A DNA stretch of 64,000 nucleotides from Sophora flavescens (taxonomy: Eukaryota; Streptophyta; Magnoliopsida; Fabales; Fabaceae). Both the position numbers and the translations under genes were made by a program. The stretch lies in the NCBI GenBank assembly GCA_030762895.1, contig CM061063.1, positions 105,608,210 through 105,672,209 on the forward strand, in the 5' to 3' direction. Positions 1 to 12,175 of the stretch are shown one piece after another. The notes beneath the pieces are model-generated. The model was not told the origin of the DNA. It searched no databases and saw nothing but the letters and a program-made list of their open reading frames with translations. Every line of letters starts with the position of its first letter. Position 1 is the stretch's first letter.

Positions 1-307
1 ACTTTTGGTGGAAGTGATTCGGTTTGAATTCTTATCGAACTATTACTCTTTTAAATTGTTGATCAGGGAATTCTAGTGAAAGGAGAAACTTTTTGGATTC
101 ATGATTGTAAACGTGTACCGATCATACATTTTTACCTCCCTGAACCTACTAAAGGATCTTCATACATTAGATGTTTCTGTATTCTTTTGGACCGATGAAA
201 TTCTTTTAGATACCTTCTTCTGATAGTATGATCTGGATAGTGAGAGATCCTGTTTAGTTTCTAGGTACGTAATTTCGAGGACGAAATTCTTTTTAGAGGG
301 GTAGAGT
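1..307 (+). mobile_element. 3' end of a Ty3/gypsy retrotransposon internal region with polypurine tract
   Basis: The stretch ends with 'ttcgaggacgaaattc' followed by a purine-rich tract (about 289-306), directly before a TGTAACACCC LTR start. This arrangement is characteristic of plant chromovirus-type (Tekay/Del-like) Ty3/gypsy elements, where it closes the polyprotein and primes plus-strand synthesis. No intact reading frame covers it, so only a decayed 3' tail is visible. The rest of the element would lie left of the window. The lineage is inferred from the PPT/LTR junction, not from protein domains. Confidence 0.6.
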
Positions 308-909
308 TGTAACACCCTCTTTTTTGTATGCTTCTTTATCAGTAAATACATGCTTTAATGTATTTATTTTTGATAAAATCCAGAGAATGGTTTTATTTAA
401 AATAAAATCATTTTCTTGTGTTGTTTTACCGTATGAAGTCACAGTAAAATTTTCGATCGAAAATTCGATTGAAAACCGGTCTGGGTTCTCACTGCCAGTA
501 CAAGTTTACTGAGCTAGAGACAAAATTTTAATTCGTGAATGAGACGGTTAGTGTTTTTATGATGTTTTGTGTGGGTTTGGAATTTTTCGAAAAATCTTGT
601 TCGGGTCCAAAATCTTAGGGATTTCCCGGGTGAGATTGTCAAGAAATACGATCGGGGAAGTCATCTGATACGCAATGGAGCAGAGTATCAAGAGGATGAA
701 GTGACATGGAGTGACTTGATGTGAAGGCTATTACACACCTAAGAAAAAGTAAATCTTGACTTTATTTCAAAATCCTACTTTTTCATCTTTCTCTCTCCAA
801 TCACATCACATCATCTTAACTCCTTATCCTCTCTACAAGCAACCCACCTTCTTTCTTCTTCTTTCTTCTCTTCTTCCTCTCCAAAACCGTGCCCCTCTCC
901 CTCATTCTC

Positions 910-917
910 TATAAATA
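910..917 (+). promoter_or_regulatory. TATA box of the Ty3/gypsy LTR
   Basis: TATAAATA lies about 600 bp inside the LTR and is followed by a pyrimidine-rich leader. This position fits the U3 promoter that would start the retroelement transcript near 940. It is a prediction from the motif and its place only. Confidence 0.4.
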
Positions 918-1112
918 CTCTTCATTTCCACCATTCATCACTTTCCTCCATTTTCTCACCTTTTCACTTTACTACCTTTCTTCTTCTTCTTCTTCTTCTT
1001 CTTTCTTACAAAGTTTACATTTTTATCAAGCTTTTTACTTTAAGTTCTTCATCAAAATTCTTCATATTGTTGAGGGTAATGATCCTATGTTGTTTATTTT
1101 TCAAGTTATTGT

Positions 1113-1121
1113 CTTTATGTT
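1113..1121 (+). repeat. 9-bp target site duplication of the MULE, left copy
   Basis: CTTTATGTT immediately precedes the left terminal inverted repeat and is repeated exactly at 9506-9514 after the right one. Nine-base duplications are the signature of Mutator-superfamily insertion. Confidence 0.9.
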
Positions 1122-1599
1122 GGATTTTTGACCAAACTGGGTTCCTTTTAGAAACTATTTATCAGTTTAGGGTTATTCTGAAACTATTTACCAATGGGGG
1201 CCCTTTTGGACACGTGGCATATTTTATTTTTTTCCAATCTGATGGGTCAAAGGCGCCAGTCCTCCCCTTTTTTTTAAGAGAAAAAAAAGTACAAAAGCTG
1301 AGGCGCCAATGCAGATGGCGCCTTTAAAGGCGCCAGGCGCAGTGGCGCCTCCCCCTGCAGTGCGCCACGTGGCGCTGTAGGGGATGCCCCCCAAACCCCC
1401 CAAACCCCCACGCAAAACACGTCCCCTTCCCCCCCAACACACACTAGCAAGCCCCCCTTCCTAACAAACAGAACATGTCCCCCCCTCCCCACCCAATCCC
1501 TTTAAGTAGCAACCCCCCACCACACCAATCAGAATACCTTAGTAGCAGCCCCTTCAGAATACGAAGAGCAGCTCCTTCCCCTTTTAGTTCCTCCTCTAT

Positions 1600-2740
1600 A
1601 TATAGGTCTTAGTAGGAAATTTTATTTACTACTCGTGATATTATTTGTTATTTGTTATTAAGGTTTTTTTTTTATTATCTGTTGTTGTTTTAAATAGATA
1701 CTTTATCATTAATGTAATCTTTACTCCCTATACTTATAGTATACTTTTTTTTGTAGCGGTGTTCCTTTAAAATTGCATTTGACTGTGTTTTAATTCTTAT
1801 AAGGTAAATTTTTTTTACTATTATAATAACTGATGAATATTTATTGGTATAAATTGTTATTGCTATTATTATTTTTTATGCCTCTTGTGATATTATTTGC
1901 TATTCGTTATTACGGGTTTTTTTATATTGCATCTTGTTGTTTTAAATAGATACTTTATCATTAATGTCATCGTGACTCCCTATACTTATAGTATAATTTT
2001 TTTTGTAGCGATGTTCCTTTAAAATTGCATGTGACTTTATTTTAATTTTTATAAGGTAAATTTTTTTTCCCACTGTAATAATTGATGAATATTTATGGGT
2101 GTAAATTGTTATTGCTATTATTTTTTTTATGCCTCCTGTGATATTATTTGCTATTCGTTATTATGGGTTTTTTTATATTGCATCTTGTTGTTTTAAATAG
2201 ATACTTTATCATTAATGTCATCGTGACTCCCTATACTTATAGTATAATTTTTTTTTTGTAGCGGTATTCCTTTAAAATTGCATGTGACTTTATTTTAATT
2301 CTTATAAGGTAAATTTTTTTTACTACTGTAATAATTGATGAATATTTATGGGTGTAAATTGTTATTGCTATTAATTTTTTTATGCCTCCTGTGATATTAT
2401 TTGCTACTCGTTATTACTGGTATTTTTTATTGCATCTTGTTGTTTTAAATAGATACTTTATCATTAATGTCATCATTATTCCCTATACTTGTAGTATAAT
2501 TTTTTTTTGTAGCGGTGTTCCTTTAAAATTGTAGGTGACTTTATTTTAATTCTTATTAGGTATTTTTTTTTTTACTACTGTAATAATTGATGAATATTTA
2601 TGGGTGTAAATTCTTATTGCTATTAATTTTTTTATGCCTCCTGTGAAATTATTTGCTACTCGTTATTACTGGTATTTTTTTATTGCCTCTTGTTGTTTTA
2701 AATAGATACTTTAATTAAATTTATCATCAATGTCAGTATT
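1600..2740 (+). repeat. Tandem repeat, ~252-bp unit, in the left arm of the MULE
   Basis: The anchor 'gatactttatcattaatg' recurs at 1697, 1949, 2200 and 2452, and in diverged form at 2705, giving a period of 251-253 bp. Each unit is AT-rich and carries 'tttgtagcg.tgttcctttaaaattg'. The same unit occurs in inverse orientation in the right arm. Confidence 0.9.
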
Positions 2741-2847
2741 TATTGGGGCTTAATTGATACTATAATTTTCCTTAATTATACAACTCAATAGATTTTATTA
2801 TATAATCTATATAACTGTAACATTTTTTTTAATGTCAGGTGATAGAT

Positions 2848-5173
2848 ATGGCATCATCTAGCTCATAATCAGGGGCACGATTGGTAAACCCCGGTCCAGT
2901 GGATGATTCACTATTGAACCTACAAGAAAAGCATGTTTCCCAGCATGTATGGAATGGATCACCCGATCGAGTTCTTAGAGCTCGACGTGGACTGTCATTT
3001 AATCCTGCTGTTATGGATCTCCCAGAGTCTGTCAAAGCTAATCTTCAAATAGCCGGTTTCTTGGGGTAGCCCAAGTAAATTTAACCCAGCTTGATCATAA
3101 TTTGATTACTGCACTTGTTGAGCGATGGAGACCCGAGACACATACCTTCCACATGCCGTGGGGAGAATGCACCATCACACTACAAGATGTTGCTATTCTC
3201 TGTGGACTACGCATTAACGGTCCCGCTGTTATTGGTGCAACTCATAAACATTGGAAGCAATATGTCGGTGAAATTCTAGGCAGACTTCCTAGCGATTCTG
3301 ACATGAAAGGATCAAGAATAAAGTTAAAGTGACTGGAAGATCATTTTGGGCACTTCTCTCGATGGGAGGATAATCAATGGTGGAGGGTTGTATATACACG
3401 AGCGTATATACTCAGGTTGATAGGGAACCTATTGCTCCCGGATCACTCCGGTTCATATGTATCACTGAGATATCTTCCACTATTTGAGAATTTTGAAGTA
3501 ACAGGTCAGTATAGCTGGGGTTCGACTGTATTGGGTTACTTGTATCGAGAGTTGTGCAAGTCTATGAATTATGAAAAGAAGGAGATTTGCGGGTTCATGC
3601 CATTGGTTCAAATATGGGCATGGGAAAGGATGCCTTCCATTGCTCATGAGCTCGTGATTGACCAACGAGATTTCGGACACCACCATACGGTACACGGTGA
3701 GTAGCATGTAAAATTCGTAATGCCCTCATTGTTTGTAGCATATACTTGATCCGATAATCCTTTTTTAAAACAATGATAGGTGGAGTTCGGGGTTACTTAT
3801 AAGAGCAGGATGCACCACCTGACGTATTATCGTGACCGATTTGACAAAATGAAGCATCGCGATGTAAGTACAAATTTTCAATTTAAATAAAAATTAGGAA
3901 TGTTTTGTGAATGTTTTGTATTATTTATGTTGTTTCTATCTTATGAATTTAATTACTATAATCTGTTCCATGTTGGTAGATAACCCGGTGTCCCTACGAC
4001 GACATGATGATGGCAACACTACCCATGGTCTGTCTGGAAGCCATGTACTTATGGAGGGTTGTTCTTCCTTTGATATGCTTCAACATTGTCGAGTGGGTTC
4101 AACCAGATCGTGTGATGCGTCAATTCGGCTTGCAGCAACATATACCCAATGAACCTGCCCAACCAGAAAATCGCCATGATCTGTCACTTAGGGGCAAACA
4201 TTCTGAGAATTGGCCACTCATGTTGGATGATGACATTAGTTTTTGGAATGAAAGACACATGAAGGTGATTTGTCATAATCAACCACAGATTGGTCTCCTA
4301 AATAAGCAATCAGAGTATATGCGGTGGTACTTGCGTAGGACACGATGATGGGTTGGCAGAGAAGGTGCACTCAGAGGATATTCGGTAACGTTATGGTTTC
4401 CCAGCATATTGTTTTTTTGGTTGAATTATAGTTTGATAAATTATTGTTAATAGTTATTAACCTTGTTGTAGGCTGATGGGATGGAGCGATTGTACTACTT
4501 AAGTACTCCCGAGGGTCAACCAGAGTTCACGTTTGGTGAACTTAATCAAGAGCTTGCGGCTATTATGGCAGCATCGGACGAGGCAGATAGCATCACTATA
4601 CCTACTGTCTCAGCTGTACCTCTCACACAAGCTGTGGAACCGCTTCCTCCGTTCGCACGTGTGCCAGCAGCAATAGTGGAGGGTCAGTCTCTTTGTAGGA
4701 GAAGACATCGTCTGGAATAACATAATTTCTACACACCGCCTATGCCGGCACGTGGAGAAGGATATTATTATGCGCCCACCTAGGGTCATGACTTTTCACA
4801 GGAACCCGCTCTAACGTATTTTCATACTGACATGGCAGGACCATCATCCATGCATACTCATTCCCCTATTGATCCAAATTCACCCAATTTGTTCTTCACA
4901 CCACCCGCATATCACCCGACTGCTAACACACCAGGAGCACCCAATCCCATGATTGATCAAATACAAAACACCCCAATATACTTTCCTGGATACGTTGGTG
5001 TGGGTATTGACTTGAACGTCGACTTCTCTGCAGTTTTAGACTCTAGCTCAGCAAGTGAAGAGCCAATTCAAGTTGAGCCCAATGTCAGAAGAAATCCACG
5101 TCGTGAGGCTCGGGATAAACAACGACAGTGCATCTCGTCTCCCTTTCAGCATGATGGTGATCACGCTCAGTAG
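2848..5173 (+). pseudogene. Plant mobile domain (PMD, MAIN-like) gene of the MULE, decayed
   Basis: The proposed start is ATG at 2848, followed by a short Ser-rich leader broken by TAA at codon 7. Downstream pieces read through LQIAGFLG, then WRPETHTFHMPWGECTITL, then DVAILCGLRINGPAVIG. These are hallmark PMD sequences of the family that includes MAIN, MAIL1 and the PP7 long-form proteins. Further pieces (3417-3704, 3777-3864, about 3980-4348) carry the C-terminal PMD signature with VEWVQPDRVMRQFGLQQ. Introns are likely at 3700-3776 and about 3865-3979. Lesions include a shift near 3066 and a TGA at 3331 where Trp is expected. A Pro/Ser-rich tail (4481-5173) may be the rest of the protein. 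PMD genes are known to be carried by transposons; the biochemical role in the element is unknown. Confidence 0.8.
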
Positions 5174-5365
5174 TCACCTTACAGTTGCATTGTAATTATG
5201 TAGAATATTATCTAATTGATATTTTGTACCTAACGGACATTTATACCAATTTTGTATTTAGTGGAGTAACTTGATATTTTGTTTTGTTATGTTCTTGTTT
5301 CGTCTTGAAATTACAGCCATTTATTATTATAACAAAACATACTAATTATATGCCGTAACATTTGA
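5174..5365. other. Short convergent spacer between the two MULE genes
   Basis: This AT-rich gap separates the 3' ends of the PMD gene and the transposase. It should contain both polyadenylation regions. No open frame or other motif is visible. Confidence 0.4.
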
Positions 5366-8268
5366 CTATGGCAAAACAAAGCATTGGAAAGCATACATAA
5401 AAGGATGTAATCTAAATATTTTCTTCCATACCAACTCCTCCACTTCCTGATCCTCCAGCTCGTTGAGGGCAGTGGCGCCGGTTATGACCCTCTGAGACCT
5501 ACACAATCCACATCGTTGGGTCGGTTGTGACTCTACCCAGTCCATCTCATTACGAATGCGGGTTGACTTGGGTCTCCCTTTCGGGCGTAGCATCGACACA
5601 TCCGGAACTAAGGTCCAAGACTATTGTATCTCGGGTATTTCTTCCTCATTTCCGATTGGAAACCACTGGGCAGCGTAAACATTAATGATATTGTGCCATT
5701 TGTAAACATCGTTGACATACTGATCATGGTCGAGCATCATGGCCGCACAAGCAGTAATGACATGTGAACATGGCAAATGATATGCTTGAAAGTTCCCACA
5801 CTGACAATATTTAGTTTGTAAGTTAACCCTCCAATAGCGACCCCCTCTCTGGGTGACCGGATTGAAAGCCTTTTCGACCTCGAATCGTAGATTCTGGGTG
5901 TCATATCGGCGGACCTGATGCGTAGAAGCATCTTCTTGATGTTTCAAGTGCTTCTTCATTGCCTTGTCAGAATATCGGTGACCAGAACTAAGCTTGCCTC
6001 TTGCTTCCGCACCCCGCCGAACAAAATACTCGACGATCCTACCATATGGACACTTAACCAAAGCGGTGATTGGCAGATTCCTAGCACCCTTTAAAATTTT
6101 ATTCACGCATTCCGACAAATTGGTTGTCATGTGTCCAAATCGACGACCACCATCATCATAAGCCAGTGACCATTTCTTCTTCCTAATGCCATCAATCCAC
6201 CTTTATATTTCAGGACTGGTTTCACGGAATTTCTCAAGCTTTCGATCGAATTTTATCTTGCATGCGGTGTACCCTATATAAAAACGTTAACTTATTTAGG
6301 TCGCCATATTATTAAAGAAAACATAAATACAAAAATTATGTAATTTGAAAAAGACATACCTAGAGTCATCGGTTCCTCCTTCAACTTTTTATTATTGAAT
6401 CTCTGGTTGAAATTACTGGCAATATGTCGAATACAGTATACATGATAAGCATTTGGAGGCTGCCAACCTAGGTGAGGATTCGAAATGGCTGATTTAATGC
6501 TTTGGTGCCGATCGGAGATCAGACATATACCAGTCTTATTGGTAACATGTTCCTGGATTAATCCCAAAAACCAAGACCATGCATCTAAAGTTTCTCCTTC
6601 CACAAAGCAAAAGCAAGAGGCAGTAAATGACTGTTTCCATCCTGTGATGTGGCAATCAACAGTGTGCCACGATACTTACCATACAGAAATGTGCCATCAA
6701 CCTGTATTTTTGGTTGGCAGTGATTAAATGCATCACAACATTGTCTAAACGTCCAGAAAACACGATGAAACATGCGATATTGGTTCTTCACACGGTTGCC
6801 CACCACGTATAGGTTGGTCTCGATCTTGTAAAATGAATCTGGTGAAAACAACTGCATATGTTGTAACCATCTAGGTAGCATGGCATATGATTCATCCCAA
6901 TCTCCAAATACATTCACTATGGCCTTTTGTTTGGCTTTCCATGCTTTTCTGTAAGATATCTTGTACCCGTAAGTACTTAGAATTCTTTCACGTATCAAAG
7001 CGATAGTCACCGATGGCGCTTCTAGGACCATACCTAGGAAGTCGATTTAAATATAAATTTAGATTACACTTGGAATTAACTATAAAAATAATTATCATAC
7101 TAGTAATCATTGTACCTAGTATGCACGAGCATACGAAGTTAGAATCCAGCTTTGTGTGGTCTTGCGACAACATCCGATTCACACAATTATGTTGACCTCC
7201 CCACTTTGTAACCTCCCACTTTAGTGACTTTTTCGACAAGATAGCCCTCAGCCTCCATGGGCATCCTGTCAAATGATTTGAACACTGGACATAATACTTG
7301 GTTGATTTAGATTCAACAACTTTGAAATCCCGATGAACTTTCATGGAATAATGTTTAACAGCCATTTGAACCGCCTGTTTAGTATCAAATCTCAAGCCAA
7401 CATACAATTCCTGACACTTTCCACGATCCCGGAACATCTACGCCTTCAAATTCTATCTCCTGATTAGGATGGTCCCAGATTATATAATTATAATGGGGGG
7501 ATGAGTTGAAAAATGCACCATGTGATTGACCTATAAGTGAGTAAAAATGAATAAATTGCCAATTAGAATAAAAATAATAATATTTATACAAATAAAAATT
7601 AATAATAATGATGTCGGAATAAAATTATTAATTGTTGGAGGAAACCAACCAGCTTGATGTGGAACAAAACCACCAGGAGCCATCGATGAAACCGGAGCTG
7701 CAACAATTCCAGGTGACGCCAATGCGGATAAAACTATGTTGGAACCCTGTTCAACCTCCTCCTCGATGTCCGATGAACCTGATGTTGGTATATCATCTTC
7801 ATCATCATCTTCATCTGATTCATCCTCCATCTCGCTTGCCCAATCTCCATCTTCGTCATCTGCATTTGACCCAAAATTTACCGGCACATTTCGCTACTCG
7901 AAATTACTACCCAATGACGGCACATGGAATGTGGAAGTGCCCGCAACATTAACATCAACGTACAACTCAAGTGTCGACATCCAGGGATTTTGGATTAAAC
8001 CATTCAGTATGCACTCCACATCTCGATCATCAGCAATTTCAACAAGAATATATTTCGCCGGGTTGCCACTTATCATATATCTTGTCACAATTTTTGAAAC
8101 TGATTGATTTGGTTGCAACCTCAACTTCGAGTGAATCTTTGCCCTCAAACGCTCGTACCGGATGCAATGTTTTATTTGCACAATTCCTTGGTCCCCTTCA
8201 AATGTAATTCCTTCTGGTCCATCGAAGACTCTCCCGTTCGAGTATACAAATACCGCAACTCGGATCAT
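5366..8268 (-). pseudogene. MURA-type Mutator transposase, decayed
   Basis: Read from 8268 downward, the pieces follow the MURA order. First comes an N-terminal region with the MAGTSTFHVPSL-type segment, then an acidic linker (about 7890-7640). The Mutator DNA-binding domain at 7437-7110 has GLRFDTKQAVQMAVKHYS and a CPWRLRA/GQHNC zinc-binding pattern. The MULE DDE domain at 7030-6292 shows VDGTFLYGKYRGTLL with the first Asp and LISDRHQSIKSA with the second. The SWIM zinc finger at about 5830-5760 is CQCGNFQAYHLPCSH. Introns separate some pieces. Lesions include frameshifts near 7895 and 6600 (one G missing before EGETLDAW) and a stop near 6207. The family is certain; the copy is inactive. Confidence 0.88.
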
Positions 8269-8279
8269 GACGTCTGCCC

Positions 8280-8580
8280 TACAATAATATCAAATATATA
8301 AAAATAACCCATAAATTTACAAGTTCTAATAATAACAATATTAAAAATACACAACAACAAATACAAATAATGGTATTAATAATACTAACATCATATTTAA
8401 TATTAAATATGTAAACTTAAAAATAACATTAATATAACACAATAATATTACTATTAATAATAATATTACAAAATAAAATTAATTACCAATTACTAATAAT
8501 AAATACCGATACTAATAAAAGTAATATTACTGTTATATTATAATAAAAAAATAAACTTAATAATTAAAAGAAAGTATTAA
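8280..8580. other. AT-rich spacer in the MULE
   Basis: This stretch is almost pure A/T simple sequence upstream of the transposase. It presumably holds the transposase promoter, but no clear motif can be picked out. Confidence 0.4.
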
Positions 8581-8589
8581 ATAATATTA

Positions 8590-9110
8590 CACGAGGCAAT
8601 AAATTTTTAACAATTTACACCAATAAATATTCATCAATTATTACAGTAGTAAAAAAAAATTTACCATATAAGAATTAAAATAAAGTCACATGCAATTTTA
8701 AAGGAACACCGTTACAAAAAAAATTATACTATAAGTATAGGGAGTAACGATGACATTAATGACAAAGTATCTATTTAAAACAATAAGAGGCAATATAAAA
8801 AAACCCGTAATAATGAGTAGCAAATAATATCACAGGAGGCATAAAAAAATAGCAATAACAATTTACACCAATAAATATTCATCATTTATCACAGCAGTAA
8901 AAAAAAATTTACCTTATAAGAAATAAAACACAGTCACATGCAATTTTAAAGGAACACCGCTACAAAAAAAATTATATTATAAGTATAGGGAGTAACGATG
9001 ACATTAATGATAAAGTATCTATTTAAAACAACAACAGATAATAAAAAAAATACCTTAATAACGAGTAACAAATAATATCACAAGTAGTAAATAAAATTTA
9101 CTACTAAGAC
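8590..9110 (-). repeat. Tandem repeat, ~248-bp unit, in the right arm of the MULE
   Basis: These are about two inverse-oriented copies of the 252-bp unit found at 1600-2740. The inverse anchor lies near 8762 and 9010. The left arm has at least four copies, so the arms differ in copy number. Confidence 0.85.
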
Positions 9111-9505
9111 CTATATATAGAGGAGGAACTAAAGGGGGAGGAAGCTGCTCTTCGTATTCTGGGGGGCTGCTACTTCAACGTATTCTGTTGGTTTTGTTGG
9201 AGGGGGCTGCTACTTAGAGGGATTGGGGGGGGCACCCCCTGCAGCGCCACGTGGCGCAGCTGCGGGAGGCGCCACTACGGATGGCGCCTTTAAAGGCACC
9301 AGGCTTTGTACTTTTTTTACTTTTTTTTACTTTTTTTTTTTAAAAAAGGGGGAGGGCGCCTGTCTGACTGGCGCCTTTGACCCGTCAGAGTGGAAAAAAT
9401 AAAATATGCCACATGTCCAAAAGGACCCCCCATTGGTAAATAGTTTCAGAATAACCCTAAATTGATAAATAGTTTCTAAAAGGAACCCAGTTTGGTCAAA
9501 AAGCC

Positions 9506-9514
9506 CTTTATGTT
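9506..9514 (+). repeat. 9-bp target site duplication of the MULE, right copy
   Basis: CTTTATGTT matches the left copy at 1113-1121 exactly. Confidence 0.9.
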
Positions 9515-9764
9515 CATAGTTTTGCTTTAAGTTTCCTTTAAGCTTTCAAACTTCTAAAATCTCTTAAAAATGTTAGAAAACTCATTTTGAGTTGAAACCA
9601 CTTTCTATATTCTTGTATTTACTCATACTATCTCATAATAAAAGGTTATGTAAAACAAAGTTTCCTAACCTCTTCTTTCTAAGGAGGCCGAAACCATGTA
9701 TATGGTTTAGATGGATCTTGTTTCAACTTTTACAAGTATGAGTTTATATTTAAGTTTTCATTTC

Positions 9765-10640
9765 CAAGATGATCATGGACAAAAGCTCCTTATGTTAAAG
9801 GATGCTATGTCTAAGTGATTGGAAAGTTTAAAGATTTGTTTTCCAAAATGATCGTGGACCAAGGCTCCTTTATGTTAAAGGATGCTATGTCTAAGTGATT
9901 GGAAAGTTTAAAGATTTTTACTCTATTTTTATGTAAAGACCAAAACCAATGAGTTTTAAAGCAATGGTGTTTAAGTTCTGTTTTCCAACACGATCATGGA
10001 TTAAGGCTTCTTGATGTATAAGGATGCTAAATCCAAGGGATTGGAAAGTTTGAAAATTTCTAACCTTTATTTTGTATCAAGGCCGAACTTTAAATTTTTT
10101 TGGCAAAAATATTAAGTTTTGTTTTCTTCCAAAATGATCATAGATTAAAGCTCCTTATAATAAAGGATGCTATGTCTAAAGTGAATGGAAAGTTTAAAAT
10201 ATTTTCTTGATTTATTTTCCTATGATGGCCGAATGTAACATTTGACCTAGGATGTGTTATTTTATTTTGTTTTCCAAGATGATTATGGATTAAAGCTCCT
10301 TCATGTTAAAGGATGCTACGTCCAAAAGATTGGGTGATTTAAAGATCTCTAACCTCACAAACTTGTTAAGGCCGAACCTAAGAGTTCATGGTCTAAGACA
10401 TTTGATTTTTCCATTTTCCGAAATGATCATGGTTTCAAGCTCCTTACTATGTATGGATGCTAACCTAAAGAGATTGAAAAGTTTAAAAATTTCTAGCCTA
10501 TTTATCTATGCTTGGTCGAAACCCTAAGTCAAGTACTTAATGGGATTTTTAATTCAACTTTCTTAAAAGATCATTGTTTATGAACTCCTAACACTTAAGG
10601 ATAATAAATCCATGAGTTGTATAATTTTCGAGAATCTCTA
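9765..10640 (+). repeat. Tandem repeat, ~144-bp unit, in the Ty3/gypsy LTR
   Basis: The core 'gatcatggattaaagctcc' followed by 'aaaggatgcta' and 'gattggaaagttt' recurs at about 9771, 9850, 9992, 10135, 10281, 10425 and 10569. Most spacings are 142-146 bp; the first is 79 bp. Copies diverge towards the right. Confidence 0.85.
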
Positions 10641-11567
10641 ACCCTAAGAACTAGTCTTGGCCGAACCTATACCTTGTGGTTTAGTGTTCTTGTTTGATTT
10701 TAACCTGTGATTTTGTGTTCATAACCTTAGACTTTCATCGCGGAGGAAACAAGGACGTTCGTGGTTTACCTCTCCAAGCATCTAATCTCCTTACCTTCAC
10801 GGAAGGTAAGAGGGGATTGCCTAGGGATATTCAATGACTATATGCATGTGTTTATGTGTTTACTTGAGTGATTTGAATATTATTGTGATATTGAGCCAAT
10901 ACTTGAATAACTTGTTTACTTGAACTATTGTGGTTATTACTTGAAGTTGAACATTACTTGCTTTAAAGTGTTATGAATTATATATATGTGATGAACTATC
11001 GTTAACTGTGATATTATTGTTGAGAATATATTATTATTGATTGAAGTTTGAGAAGCCGGACTTGAGTCTGTGCACAATGATTATAAAGGATTAAAAGCCT
11101 TAATAAGTCTTGAATAGAACTTTGAAAGTATTGGTTTCATTTATAAAAGTTCCTTGTTTAAAATGCTTACTTCAAGAAAATGAGATTCTTATTTTGAAAA
11201 GAAACGTTGAAGTGTTTTTAAGGCGATAGAAACTACCCTTTTTATGATCCAAAGTTGGTACGAGAGAAAACCTTTTTCGAACTATGTGTTTTATGAAGGA
11301 AAAACCCTTGAAAATATTTGACTTTATTCCATCAAGGAATTTCAAATACAAACGAATTTCCTAAATGTTTTAGAAAATATTTTGCAAAGGAAAATGATTT
11401 TCTCCTAAATGATTTGGAAACGTTCCGGCTACTTGGATAAGTGACCGAGGTTTTGTTTTGTATTTGATTTTCATTGAGCGAAAAAGTAAACACATGAGAA
11501 TTGAATCTAGTTCACGAGACGTCGCTTCTAGTATTCTGTAATATGCACGTTGATCCTTGATTCGTGC

Positions 11568-11679
11568 CACGTTGTTGTGGACTGTGTGTCCTAATCACGT
11601 TGTTGTGGATTGTGTGTCCTAATCACGTTGTTGTGGACTGTGTGTTCTAATCACGTTGTTGTGGACCTTGTGTCCTAAC
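11568..11679 (+). repeat. 28-bp tandem repeat, four copies, in the LTR
   Basis: The unit 'cacgttgttgtgg' + 'actgtgtgtcctaat' occurs four times in a row with one to three changes per copy, followed by a degenerate fifth. Confidence 0.85.
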
Positions 11680-11959
11680 CACATTGTGATGAACGTTATT
11701 AAAGGTTAATGTTGTTTTCTACGACCACAAGCCTAGGACTGGTGCATCGGTCTAAGGTGTTGTGATTGAGCACTCGGACTGCGTGTCCCGTTTTGATGTT
11801 GATAATTTCAAAATGATGAAATTTATGAATAGTCGCTAGCCTTTGAGCTTCGACAACGAATGAGAACGAACACAAAGAAAACATCGAGAACTAAATGTTT
11901 TACATTTGCATTTACGGCAGACGTGCCCGACATGGTTTTAACGTGAGACCTTAACAAGA

Positions 11960-12175
11960 AAGGTATCATGTGACGGTGTATTATCATTGTTCTTAAATTG
12001 GACAATGAGACGGTGTAAGTGTATCGTTGTGCCTAAATGGACAATGAAACGGCGTGCATAATCGTTGTGCCTAAATGGCCAATTACGGTGTATTATCGTT
12101 GTGCTTAGCTAGCCAATGAGATGGTGTATTATCGTTGTGCTTAGCTAGCCAATGAGACGGTGTATCGAGCCTGAT
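11960..12175 (+). repeat. ~43-bp tandem repeat, about five copies, in the LTR
   Basis: Repeats of 'ggtgtattatcgttgtgc' + 'ttagctagccaatgagac' are nearly identical in the last two copies and more diverged in the first three. Confidence 0.8.

Larger units (their letters stand above)
1122..9505. mobile_element. 8384-bp Mutator-like element (MULE) carrying a plant-mobile-domain gene and a MURA transposase
   Basis: Both ends carry matching inverted repeats (left GGATTTTTGACCAAACTGGG, right inverse GGCTTTTTGACCAAACTGGG) and are flanked by the perfect duplication CTTTATGTT. The inverted repeats extend inward through a GC-rich zone full of GGCGCC palindromes. They then pass into ~252-bp tandem units, so the long TIRs are roughly 0.9 kb on the right and 1.6 kb on the left. 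Two decayed genes face each other tail to tail: a PMD gene on plus (2848-5173) and a MURA-type transposase on minus (5366-8268). Both carry stops and frameshifts, so the copy is no longer autonomous. It is inserted in a Ty3/gypsy LTR. Confidence 0.92.

Noticed and set aside
7632..8301. Plus-strand open frames over the transposase N-terminus
   Set aside because: They are shadows of the acidic linker and N-terminal region of the MURA transposase on minus.
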